Assembly (NCBI RefSeq): GCF_021538615.1
Contig: NZ_JAJHIZ010000003.1
Location: forward strand, 4,154,001-4,218,000
Source of the DNA: Niabella agricola
Lineage (GTDB): Bacteria; Bacteroidota; Bacteroidia; Chitinophagales; Chitinophagaceae
Length of the DNA stretch: 64,000 nt
Direction: 5' to 3'
The notes under the pieces were generated by a model. It saw only the letters and a program-made list of their open reading frames with translations. It was not told the origin of the DNA and searched no databases. Both the position numbers and the translations under genes were made by a program. Positions 55,560 through 63,449 of the stretch are shown here, piece after piece (position 1 is the first letter of the stretch; the number at the start of each line of letters is the position of its first letter).

Positions 55560-57065
55560 ATGTTTAACGAACGCATACGGCTGGAGCGGTTAAAAAGTAA
55601 AATCACCACCGTGGATGAAGCGGTAAAATTATTCAGGGATGGCATGACGGTGGGGGCCAGCGGCTTTACCAAGGCGGGTGATAGTAAGGTGGTATTGCCC
55701 GCATTGGCCGCACGTGCACAAGAGGAACCGTTAAAGATCAACCTGATTACCGGCGCCTCCCTGGGGCATGGTACCGATGGAAAACTGGCGGCCGCCCATG
55801 CCCTAAAAAAGCGGATGCCCTTTCAGGTGGACAAGGTGCTAAGGGATAAGATCAACCAGGGTGAGGTCCTGTTTATTGACCAGCACCTGAGCGAAAGCGC
55901 AGAACAGATCCACAATAAGATCATCGACCCGCTGGACATGGCCGTAATTGAAGTAGCCTTTATTGAGCGCGACGGCAGCCTGGTACCCACCACCTCCGTA
56001 GGCAATTCGGTAACCTTTGCGGCCTTTGCCAAACAGGTGATCATCGAAATCAATACCACCATACCCATGGAGGTATACGGAATCCATGATATTTACCAGG
56101 CGGAAGATTACCCGCACCGGAACGTTATACCCATTGTAGCGCCCTGGAATAAGATCGGCCGTAAATCCATTCCCGTGGATCCGGATAAAATAGCCGCCAT
56201 CGTATTTACAGATATCCCAGACAGCCCTGCAGATATGGCGCCGCCAGATGAAAAAACAACGGCGATGGCCGCGCATATCCTTAACTTTTTTGAGGCGGAG
56301 GTAGCCCTGGGACATCTTACCGACCGGCTCCTGCCCCTGCAGGCCGGCATCGGCCGGGTGGCTAATGCCGTATTAGCGGAGTTCCGGCAGAGCAATTTTT
56401 ATGACCTGACCCTATTTTCCGAAGTACTGCAGGACAGTACGTTTGAACTGATGGATGCCGGTATTCTTTCCTTTGCTTCCGCCTCCTCCCTGGCCGTATC
56501 TGAAGTTTGGCACCGGCGGTTATTTGAAAACCTGCAGCAGTACAAGGAAAAATTTGTGTTGCGGCCGCAGAATATTTCCAATACGCCGGGCCTGATTCGC
56601 CGGCTGGGGGTGATTGCCATCAATACCGCTATCGAATTTGACCTCTATGGCAATGTAAACTCCACTCATATCGGCGGTACACAGATCATGAACGGCATTG
56701 GCGGCTCCGGCGATTTTGCCCGCAATGCCTACCTGAGCATTTTTGTAACACCGTCTGCATCGAAAGAAAATGCCATTTCCCATATTGTGCCCATGGTATC
56801 GCATGTAGACCATACGGAGCATGATGTAGACATACTGGTTACGGAGACCGGTATTGCCGACCTGAGAGGCCTGGCGCCCCGGGAAAGGGCACAGGCCATC
56901 ATTGATCATTGTGTGCACCCGGATTATAAGCAGGCTTTGCAGTCGTATTTTGACCGGGCCTGCCAAAGGGGTGGCCATACCCCGCATATACTGGAAGAAG
57001 CCCTGAGCTGGCATACCCGCCTCCGGGAAACAGGATCGATGAAACCCATACCAGAACAACTTTAA
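55560..57065 (+). CDS. Acetyl-CoA hydrolase/transferase family, probably succinyl-CoA:acetate CoA-transferase
   Basis: The 501-residue protein fits the class I-like acetyl-CoA hydrolase/transferase fold. The C-terminal stretch AINTAIEFDLYGNVNSTHIGG with the catalytic-type Glu, then NGIGGSGDFARNAYLS and ETGIADLRGLAPRERA, matches succinyl-CoA:acetate CoA-transferases (AarC/Cat1-like), which make acetyl-CoA from acetate with succinyl-CoA. The N-terminus (AVKLFRDGMTVGASGFT) is also typical. PBP2 follows after 23 bases, but the two functions are not related. Confidence 0.88.
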   Translation: MFNERIRLERLKSKITTVDEAVKLFRDGMTVGASGFTKAGDSKVVLPALAARAQEEPLKINLITGASLGHGTDGKLAAAHALKKRMPFQVDKVLRDKINQGEVLFIDQHLSESAEQIHNKIIDPLDMAVIEVAFIERDGSLVPTTSVGNSVTFAAFAKQVIIEINTTIPMEVYGIHDIYQAEDYPHRNVIPIVAPWNKIGRKSIPVDPDKIAAIVFTDIPDSPADMAPPDEKTTAMAAHILNFFEAEVALGHLTDRLLPLQAGIGRVANAVLAEFRQSNFYDLTLFSEVLQDSTFELMDAGILSFASASSLAVSEVWHRRLFENLQQYKEKFVLRPQNISNTPGLIRRLGVIAINTAIEFDLYGNVNSTHIGGTQIMNGIGGSGDFARNAYLSIFVTPSASKENAISHIVPMVSHVDHTEHDVDILVTETGIADLRGLAPRERAQAIIDHCVHPDYKQALQSYFDRACQRGGHTPHILEEALSWHTRLRETGSMKPIPEQL

Positions 57066-57088
57066 ACAACAACGCGTTAAGCACCGTT

Positions 57089-59203
57089 ATGCCCGTATTC
57101 AATAAGCCGAGAGGCTATGTGGTAAAGCTGGTTATTTTATGTGTATTTGCGCTGATTGTGGCCCAGTTGGCCAACCTGCAGCTGGTAAACCGCAAGTACC
57201 TGGAGCTGGCAAAAGATAATGCCGTTTTTCAAAAGATCATATACCCGGAACGGGGGATTATTTATGACCGGAAAGGCCGTCCCGTTTTAAATAATACCAT
57301 CATGTTTGACCTGGTGGTAACGCCGGCCGAAGTAAAGCACCTGGATACGGCCGCATTTTGTAAATTGATGGGTATTGATACGGCAACGCTCCGGAGCCGT
57401 ATGGTTAATGCCATTGTAAAAAACACCCGGGTGCGCCCCTCGGTATTTCAGTCGCTGCTGGAGCCAGGTTTGCAGGCGCGCTTTGAGGAAAACAGCTGGC
57501 GCTTTCCTGGTTTTGCGTTGCAGCAGCGCCCGGTACGTACCTATCCGTATAACATAGGGGCCCACTTTCTGGGATATATTGGGGAGGTAGATGAAAAAGA
57601 TATACAAGGATCTGGCAATTTTTACCATATGGGTGACTACAGGGGTAAGAACGGGCTGGAATACCAGTATGAAAACATATTGATGGGGCGGCGGGGCGTG
57701 CAATATATGATCAAAGACCATAGGAACCGCCTGGTAGGGCCCTATGAAAATGGCAGTTTTGATACCACGGCTATTGCGGGCAGGGGACTAAAAACCTACC
57801 TGGATGTGGACCTGCAGGTACTGGCCGAAAAGCTGATGGCCCATAAAGTGGGCGCTGTGGTGGCGCTGGATCCCCAAACCGGCGGCATCCTGGCCATGGC
57901 CTCCGCCCCGGTATTCAATCCCAATGACCTTACCGGTCCGCAAAAAAATGCCAACTACGCAAAAATGGCCTTGGATGTAAGGCGGCCTTTATTAAACCGG
58001 GGCATTAAAGGCCGGTATCCGCCGGGTTCCACCTTTAAACCGCTGGGCGGACTGGTGGCTTTGGATGAAGGAGTCATTACCCCGGCTTCCGGCTATCCCT
58101 GCAGGGGCGGCTATGATGCCTGCGGCCGGAGGGTAGGCTGCCTGGAAGCCTGGGCCGGGCATGCCGATAACCTGCGCGTGGCCATTGCCCAATCCTGCAA
58201 TTCGTTTTTCGTTAATACCTACCGGCTTACGGTAGATAACCCCAAATACGGAGATGTGAAACGGGGCTATGAAAAATGGGAGGAGTATATGCACAAGCTG
58301 GGGCTGGGGGTGCGCCTGGGGGTAGACCTGCCCAGTGAAGACAAAGGCAATATACCCACTGTAGCGGTTTATGACAAGGAGTATAAGGGCCAGTGGACCT
58401 CCTGTACCAATCTGACCCTGGGTATGGGGCAGGATAAGATGCTGGCTACGCCCCTGCAGCTGGCCAATGCTGCCTGCATGATTGCCAACAGGGGTTATTA
58501 CTATATTCCGCATTTTGTAAACAGCGTTGAGCGGGAAACACCGGCAGACGCCCGGCTGTTGCAAAAGTACCGGCAACGGCAGGAACCATTAACGCATATT
58601 TCAATTGCTGCTTATGATGCCATCATTAACGGGATGCAGGATGTAGTGACCCAGGGCACTGCAAAAGTGGCTGCCATCCCCGGCATTGAAGTGTGTGCCA
58701 AAACCGGCACGGCAGAAAATGCTACCATACTGGATGGCCGGCGCATACAGCTGGAGGATAATTCCATGTTCATCTGCTTTGCGCCAAAGAACAATCCTAA
58801 AATTGCGATTGCGGTGGTGGTGGAAAATGCCGGCTATGGAGGTACCTGGGCCGGGCCCATTGCCCGCATCCTGATGGAGCAATACCTGCTGGACAGTTTG
58901 ACCAATAGAAGCAAGGCCGACCTGGAACGGATTGCTAATGCCAACCTGGTGCCCTGGTATTATGACCGGTTGCAATATGTGACGGACTCCATCCGGGCCG
59001 AACAATGGACTCAACTAACAAAGGACAGCACCCGGCTGCGCGGTTTCTTAAAACCTGCAGCACGGCCTGTAGCAAAGAAATCCGGCAACGTTGGTGTTGT
59101 GGTAAAGTCCACGCAGACCCCGGCTTCCGGCAGGGGAAAGCAACCTTTTAGCAACTATGAAACGATAGCACCGGCCTGGGCGGGTAACGGGAAAAGACGG
59201 TAA
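57089..59203 (+). CDS. mrdA: Penicillin-binding protein 2 (transpeptidase of the elongasome)
   Basis: A single N-terminal membrane segment (about 10-28) is followed by the PBP dimerisation domain (GIIYDRKGRPVLNN) and the transpeptidase domain. The SxxK motif is S314-T-F-K317 in PPGSTFKPLG, the SxN motif is in AQSCNSFF, and KTG is at 538-540 (CAKTGTAEN). The 704 residues include a long Pro/Arg/Lys-rich tail. PBP2 cross-links side-wall peptidoglycan. No mreBCD or rodA gene is adjacent in this window, unlike the usual shape-gene cluster. Confidence 0.93.
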   Translation: MPVFNKPRGYVVKLVILCVFALIVAQLANLQLVNRKYLELAKDNAVFQKIIYPERGIIYDRKGRPVLNNTIMFDLVVTPAEVKHLDTAAFCKLMGIDTATLRSRMVNAIVKNTRVRPSVFQSLLEPGLQARFEENSWRFPGFALQQRPVRTYPYNIGAHFLGYIGEVDEKDIQGSGNFYHMGDYRGKNGLEYQYENILMGRRGVQYMIKDHRNRLVGPYENGSFDTTAIAGRGLKTYLDVDLQVLAEKLMAHKVGAVVALDPQTGGILAMASAPVFNPNDLTGPQKNANYAKMALDVRRPLLNRGIKGRYPPGSTFKPLGGLVALDEGVITPASGYPCRGGYDACGRRVGCLEAWAGHADNLRVAIAQSCNSFFVNTYRLTVDNPKYGDVKRGYEKWEEYMHKLGLGVRLGVDLPSEDKGNIPTVAVYDKEYKGQWTSCTNLTLGMGQDKMLATPLQLANAACMIANRGYYYIPHFVNSVERETPADARLLQKYRQRQEPLTHISIAAYDAIINGMQDVVTQGTAKVAAIPGIEVCAKTGTAENATILDGRRIQLEDNSMFICFAPKNNPKIAIAVVVENAGYGGTWAGPIARILMEQYLLDSLTNRSKADLERIANANLVPWYYDRLQYVTDSIRAEQWTQLTKDSTRLRGFLKPAARPVAKKSGNVGVVVKSTQTPASGRGKQPFSNYETIAPAWAGNGKRR

Positions 59204-59318
59204 TGTTCCCGGATGTTTTTAGGGGAAGCTGCCATTTGCAGAGGCGGCCTTCCGGGCGTTTGTACATGCGTAAAATAAATTAAAATACTGCTGACATAAG
59301 GCTGTCACCACTCCGGAA

Positions 59319-59326
59319 TAGCTTTG
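59319..59326 (+). promoter_or_regulatory. Candidate -7 element (TAGCTTTG)
   Basis: An exact TAnnTTTG match lies 28 bases before the ATG at 59355, which supports a separate transcript for the two small genes that follow. Confidence 0.5.
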
Positions 59327-59354
59327 TATTGTTGAATCACTTAAACCAGATGAT

Positions 59355-59573
59355 ATGACAACAATGGCTCAAAGACAGGTAAATGATCTGCAGACCGTAC
59401 TCTACCGGCTGTTGGTAAAAGGAACCACCCGGCAACAGCGGGTTACCGACCATAGCGAGGGAAAGGGGCTTTTTGAAACGGCTTCCGTCGTGGATCCGTT
59501 TGGCGCTATTTTCAGGATGATGTCCGTTAAGGAAGAACAAGCTGAATTGTTTGAAAAAGATAAACCCCTTTAA
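59355..59573 (+). CDS. Small hypothetical protein
   Basis: The 72-residue protein is soluble and charged (MAQRQVNDLQTVLYRLLVKG, then a Glu/Lys-rich end EEQAELFEKDKPL). I recognise no family. A good -7 promoter element precedes it, the next gene starts two bases after its stop, and the codon usage looks coding, so it is likely a real gene in a two-gene unit with the YdeI-like protein. Confidence 0.6.
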   Translation: MTTMAQRQVNDLQTVLYRLLVKGTTRQQRVTDHSEGKGLFETASVVDPFGAIFRMMSVKEEQAELFEKDKPL

Positions 59574-59575
59574 CC

Positions 59576-59950
59576 ATGGAGATAAAAGATGGAAAAATGG
59601 CCGTGTATGCCAAAAACCGCCGCCAGTGGCGTACCTGGCTCCAAAAGCATGCCGGCAAACAGGAACCGGTATGGCTGATCCTTTTTCACAAGGGCTGTAA
59701 AACACCTTCGGTGGACCGCATTGAAGCTACGGAAGAGGCGCTTTGTTTTGGCTGGATCGACAGCCTTTGTAAGAAACGGGACGCGGAAAGCTATTACCTT
59801 ACCTTTTCACCCCGCAACCCGAAGAAAAGCAACTGGAGCGCCCCCAATATCGAAAGGGCGAAACGGATGATCGTGGATGGAAAAATGACCGCGGCAGGGC
59901 TGCGGCTGATCGAAATTGCAAAAATCAAAGGAACCTGGCTCGAGGTGTAA
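59576..59950 (+). CDS. YdeI/OmpD-associated-like protein
   Basis: The 124-residue protein matches the short YdeI-type family: YAKNRRQWRTWLQKHAG, EPVWLILFHKG, the core EEALCFGWIDSLCKKRD, then LTFSPRNPKKSNWSAPNIERAKRM. Family members have been linked to bacteriocin tolerance or oxidative stress, but the molecular role is unclear. It follows the small hypothetical gene by two bases. It ends near a convergent coding-like fragment on the minus strand. Confidence 0.88.
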   Translation: MEIKDGKMAVYAKNRRQWRTWLQKHAGKQEPVWLILFHKGCKTPSVDRIEATEEALCFGWIDSLCKKRDAESYYLTFSPRNPKKSNWSAPNIERAKRMIVDGKMTAAGLRLIEIAKIKGTWLEV

Positions 59951-60139
59951 ACCAGCGCAGGGGCCGTTGTTGATCCCCGTTCCGGTTACCGCTTCAGCCA
60001 ATTTTAACTGTGCTTCCATTTCTTCTTTTGTACTGGCCGGCGAAGCAAGGTGCAGCACCAGGTTTTCCCGGATGACATCTCCGGGGATTTGCACCTTCCG
60101 GAGAAAAACTGCGGGGCGGAGCGGTAAAATGAAGGCCAC
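59951..60139 (-). pseudogene. Possible gene fragment or remnant
   Basis: On the minus strand, the frame from the ATG at 60139 reads LRPAVFLRKVQIPGDVIREN, then LVLHLASPAS and KEEMEAQLKLAEAV, with a protein-like composition and third-base pattern. It has no stop before it runs antisense into the YdeI-like gene. The frame is too short to assign. It is either a decayed gene or a small unrecognised gene convergent with the YdeI-like one. Confidence 0.3.
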
Positions 60140-60203
60140 TCAAAAGCCTGATTTAAAAATTACTCTTCGACTGCATTTCGGATCGACTGAACAAAGCCGG
60201 TGC

Positions 60204-60863
60204 TTATGCCAGTGCAATCTCCGGTATATCACCTTTGATCACCAGCCGGCCCTCGGTTGCTTTTTTGATATCTTCAACCGATACACCGGGCGCGCGCTCC
60301 AGTAATACAAACCCTTCGTCTGTAACTTCAAGCACCGCCAGGTCGGTCACAATTTTTTTGATGCATTTTACACCGGTAAGCGGAAGGGTGCATTGTTTTA
60401 ACAGTTTGGATTGCCCGTCCTTGCTCGTATGCTGCATGGCCACGATGATATTTTTGGCAGCGGCTACCAGGTCCATAGCCCCGCCCATGCCTTTTACCAT
60501 TTTGCCGGGGATTTTCCAGCTGGCAATATCGCCGGTATCGCTTACTTCAAAAGCGCCCAGCACGGTAAGGTCGATATGACCACCGCGGATCATGGCAAAA
60601 CTGGTGGCCGAATCAAAGAACGCTCCCCCGGGCCGGATGGTAACCGTTTGTTTACCGGCGTTGATCAGGTCCGGATCGGCCGTGCCCTTTTTCGGAAACG
60701 GACCCATGCCCAGCATGCCGTTTTCCGACTGCAGCACCACTTCAATACCTTCGGGAATATAATTGGCTACCAGGGTAGGAATGCCGATGCCTAAGTTTAC
60801 ATAGTACCCGTCTTTTAATTCCTGTGCGATGCGTTGTGCGATTTGTTGTTTTGTAAGGCTCAT
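60204..60863 (-). CDS. scoB: 3-oxoacid CoA-transferase subunit B
   Basis: The 219-residue protein is the beta subunit of succinyl-CoA:3-oxoacid CoA-transferase. The catalytic Glu47 lies in VLQSENGMLGMGPFP, the hallmark ENG motif. VNLGIGIPTLVANY (22-35) and ISPGGAFFDS-like TIRPGGAFFDSATSFAMIRGG (in part) are conserved. With scoA, encoded upstream, it transfers CoA from succinyl-CoA to acetoacetate. It starts 86 bases after scoA, with a hairpin-forming repeat between. Confidence 0.95.
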   Translation of the reverse strand: MSLTKQQIAQRIAQELKDGYYVNLGIGIPTLVANYIPEGIEVVLQSENGMLGMGPFPKKGTADPDLINAGKQTVTIRPGGAFFDSATSFAMIRGGHIDLTVLGAFEVSDTGDIASWKIPGKMVKGMGGAMDLVAAAKNIIVAMQHTSKDGQSKLLKQCTLPLTGVKCIKKIVTDLAVLEVTDEGFVLLERAPGVSVEDIKKATEGRLVIKGDIPEIALA

Positions 60864-60869
60864 TTTGTC

Positions 60870-60951
60870 AATTTGAAAATTAGCAGATTTGAAGATTTGA
60901 AAATGAAAGACGCGGCATTTTCAAATTGCCACATCTTCAAATTTTCAAATT
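60870..60951. repeat. Inverted repeat in the scoA-scoB spacer
   Basis: AATTTGAAAAT and, later, GATTTGAAGATTTGAAAATG face the complements CATTTTCAAATTGCC..ATCTTCAAAT and ATTTTCAAATT. The 82-bp block can fold into a long imperfect hairpin and reaches into the scoA stop codon. Such AATTTGAAAAT repeats are common in Bacteroidota. Confidence 0.75.
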
Positions 60952-61639
60952 ATTGCTCCGTCAGTTGCTCAATTCTTTTTTCATAATGCATGCCCTGGAA
61001 GATCCGTTGTACATATACCCCGGGTGTATGGATCTGCATAGGATTCAGTTGCCCCGCCGGTACCAGCTCTTCTACTTCAGCAATGGTGATCTTTCCTGCT
61101 GTGGCCATAGGATGATTGAAGTTGCCGGCGGTTTCTTTATAAATGAGGTTGCCATGGGTATCGCCCTTCCAGGCTTTTACAATGGCGAAATCTGCGGTCA
61201 GCGCATGCTCCAGCAAATGCGGCTTTCCGTTGAACTCCCGTATTTCTTTGCCCTCGGCTACTTCGGTGCCATAACCCGCTGGTACGTAAAAGGCGGGGAT
61301 GCCCGCCCCGCCTGCACGGCAGCGCTCGGCCAGGGTGCCCTGGGGAATCAGCTCCACCTCCAGTTCTCCATGTAACAACTGCCGCTCAAACTCGGCGTTT
61401 TCTCCTACATAGGAGGAGATCATTTTTTTGATCTGTTTTTTCTGCAGCAGGAGGCCCAGGCCAAAACCATCTACACCGGCGTTGTTGGAAATACAGGTAA
61501 GCCCGTTCAGATCGGTTTCGGTAAGCGCCTGAATGCAGTTTTCCGGGATGCCGCAAAGCCCGAAGCCTCCAACCATTAATGTCATGCCGCTTTGAATACC
61601 GGCAATCGCTTCCCTTGCATTTTGTACTACTTTGTTCAT
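60950..61639 (-). CDS. scoA: 3-oxoacid CoA-transferase subunit A
   Basis: The 229-residue alpha subunit has [24 protein letters not shown] (given in part: [14 protein letters not shown]) at about 16-33, then [17 protein letters not shown] and [26 protein letters not shown] text, typical of SCOT alpha chains. It works as a heterodimer or heterotetramer with ScoB in ketone-body or acetoacetate use. Gene order scoA then scoB on the minus strand is standard. Confidence 0.95.
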   Translation of the reverse strand: MNKVVQNAREAIAGIQSGMTLMVGGFGLCGIPENCIQALTETDLNGLTCISNNAGVDGFGLGLLLQKKQIKKMISSYVGENAEFERQLLHGELEVELIPQGTLAERCRAGGAGIPAFYVPAGYGTEVAEGKEIREFNGKPHLLEHALTADFAIVKAWKGDTHGNLIYKETAGNFNHPMATAGKITIAEVEELVPAGQLNPMQIHTPGVYVQRIFQGMHYEKRIEQLTEQ

Positions 61640-61654
61640 GATATTTGTTTTTTG

Positions 61655-61874
61655 TTACCAGCCACAAAGTCACTAGCCTCCAAGTAACACTAAGACCTGG
61701 TTCGTTGTGATTACCTTTGATGGCCGTGTCCTTTTTTTTGTTACGAAGACATCAATACGCGAAGTATCAACAGGAAGCTTGTTTGCTGCTACTGAATCGC
61801 CGGAATCCCAAGGCTGTTTAACCTTTTATGCTTTGTGTTTCTTTCTGTCTTCGGGCCCCTCGTGGCTCAAGACG
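61655..61874. repeat. Gene-free spacer with CACAAAGTCAC-type repeat
   Basis: The spacer starts with GCCACAAAGTCACTAGCC and ends with CTTTGTGTTTCTTTCTG and CGTGGCTCAAGACGC. These are the same degenerate motif family as at 1.1 kb and 13.0 kb and form a weak inverted repeat. No gene is seen. Confidence 0.5.
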
Positions 61875-62471
61875 CTAAAATTGATAAATCATACCGACAC
61901 CGTTTTCCGTAACCGCAAATTCAGGTGCGGCCTTCTTCCAGTACCGGTTTTGTTTTTGATGGCTCAGGTACATGGTTACATCAAACAACAGCAGGCCGGC
62001 GCCCTGTACGATCAGCGAATGACCGTAGCCCCTGTTTCGCGGCGGGTTTTTTGCACGATCCGCCCTTGCCTTTAAAAACGCACCCGTGCCCATATACAAC
62101 AGGTCCAGCCCGCCATTGACCAGGTATAATTTTTTTACATTCCGGTAAGCCCTGTATTTGCCGGCGTCTGTAACGGACAAGCCTTTTTCTTTGTGGACGC
62201 GCATCAGCCCCAGCACGCCAATACCGGTATTAACCACGCCCCACAGTGCATTCATCGTATGAAAGGCCTTTACTTCCGTGTTGTTGGTGCTCAGCGCTCC
62301 GATGATCCCGCTGCCCATATTGACTACACCCCATCCCGAAAGCAGCCACATGCCCTTCCGGTTGGTTTCGATCCGTTGCTGATGCAGCGCCTCTGTAGTT
62401 GGCCGGCTGCCTTCCTGTGCCTGTAAACAACAGTATGCGCCACATAATAACAGGACTGATAAGTATTTCAT
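61875..62471 (-). CDS. Membrane protein of unknown function (DUF6992-like)
   Basis: The 198-residue protein has a signal peptide (MKYLSVLLLCGAYCCLQAQ) and four hydrophobic segments rich in Gly: GWGVVNMGSGIIGAL, ALWGVVNTGIGVLGLM, NGGLDLLYMGTGAFL and IVQGAGLLLFDVTMYL. This symmetric pattern resembles proteins labelled DUF6992, a name recalled and not verified. The function is unknown. It lies between HMG-CoA lyase and scoA on the same strand and may be in their transcript. Confidence 0.7.
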   Translation of the reverse strand: MKYLSVLLLCGAYCCLQAQEGSRPTTEALHQQRIETNRKGMWLLSGWGVVNMGSGIIGALSTNNTEVKAFHTMNALWGVVNTGIGVLGLMRVHKEKGLSVTDAGKYRAYRNVKKLYLVNGGLDLLYMGTGAFLKARADRAKNPPRNRGYGHSLIVQGAGLLLFDVTMYLSHQKQNRYWKKAAPEFAVTENGVGMIYQF

Positions 62472-62498
62472 TTTTTATCCTAAGTTACATCATCCTAT

Positions 62499-63371
62499 TT
62501 AAGATCGCAGCCCGTCAAAGTTGGGATAAGCTGCAACGATCTGCTCCATACGGTTTTCATTCAGCCCCGTTGCAATGTTTTTATCCCGGCAGTATTGCAG
62601 CAAGGTAAGGGTATTCAGATTGCCCAGCAGCTCGTAGCCTGTAAGCGGGCAGCCACCAAAACCATTAATAACCCCGTCAAAACTGCGGCAGCCGGCCTGC
62701 CAGGCGGCATCAATCTTGCCTATAGCCTCCTGTGGTTGGGTATGCAGGTGCAGGCCCAGTTCCACCTCCGGAAACCGGGGGATCAATGTTTTAAAAAGTT
62801 TGTAAATCACTTCCCGCGTTCCCAGGCCCGTGGTGTCGGAAAGAGTGATGGTTTGAACACCCTTGCCTGCCAGTAAATAAACCGCATCCTGTACGATAAA
62901 TTCAGACCATTCATCTCCATAAGGATTGCCGAAGGCCATACTGATATATACTCTTAATTCTTTTCCGTTGCTTTGACTGATATCGGCAATTTCATGGAGT
63001 GCATGCAGGACTTTGGAGGAATCTGAATGGATATTCCGTTCCAGGAAGGTATTGGAGATGGAATAGGGGAATCCCAGCACATCAACCTTTTGTTGTGCGG
63101 CGGCTTCGGTGGCGCCCCTTGGGTTGCCGATGATCGCCAGTAATTTGGTGGGCGATCCTTCTTTATGAATGCCTTCCAGCACTTTTGCCGATTCCGCCAT
63201 CTGTGGTACCGCTTTGGGCGAAACAAAACTTCCGAAGTCGATCACTTCAAAGCCAACCTGCATCAGCTCGTTGATATAGGCCGCCCGTTTTTCCGGGGGG
63301 ATGGTATAAGGAAGTCCCTGCTGTGCGTCGCGGGGGCATTCGGTGAGGCGAATGCGGTCTAAATTGTTCAT
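62499..63371 (-). CDS. Hydroxymethylglutaryl-CoA lyase
   Basis: The 290-residue TIM-barrel enzyme splits HMG-CoA into acetoacetate and acetyl-CoA, the last step of leucine degradation. The catalytic Arg14-Asp15 lies in LTECPRDAQQG, the metal-binding His pair is HLH (208-210), and the active-site Cys241 is in FGGCPLTGYE. The length is normal. Acetoacetate would feed ScoAB downstream, so the neighbourhood makes metabolic sense. Confidence 0.9.
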   Translation of the reverse strand: MNNLDRIRLTECPRDAQQGLPYTIPPEKRAAYINELMQVGFEVIDFGSFVSPKAVPQMAESAKVLEGIHKEGSPTKLLAIIGNPRGATEAAAQQKVDVLGFPYSISNTFLERNIHSDSSKVLHALHEIADISQSNGKELRVYISMAFGNPYGDEWSEFIVQDAVYLLAGKGVQTITLSDTTGLGTREVIYKLFKTLIPRFPEVELGLHLHTQPQEAIGKIDAAWQAGCRSFDGVINGFGGCPLTGYELLGNLNTLTLLQYCRDKNIATGLNENRMEQIVAAYPNFDGLRS

Positions 63372-63409
63372 GATGAAATGTTTTAGATGCTGTTTAATAT
63401 AAGCACTGG

Positions 63410-63445
63410 CGCTGTTTAAGGTTCAACGTTGAACCTTAAACAGCG
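63410..63445. repeat. Perfect 36-bp palindrome
   Basis: The sequence is its own reverse complement over 36 bases, centred between 63427 and 63428 (core GGTTCAACGTTGAACC, flanks CTGTTTAA and TTAAACAG). It lies between the HMG-CoA lyase and acyl-CoA dehydrogenase genes. Degraded copies of the core appear near 5600, 7530 and 18070. Confidence 0.9.
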
Positions 63446-63449
63446 AACT

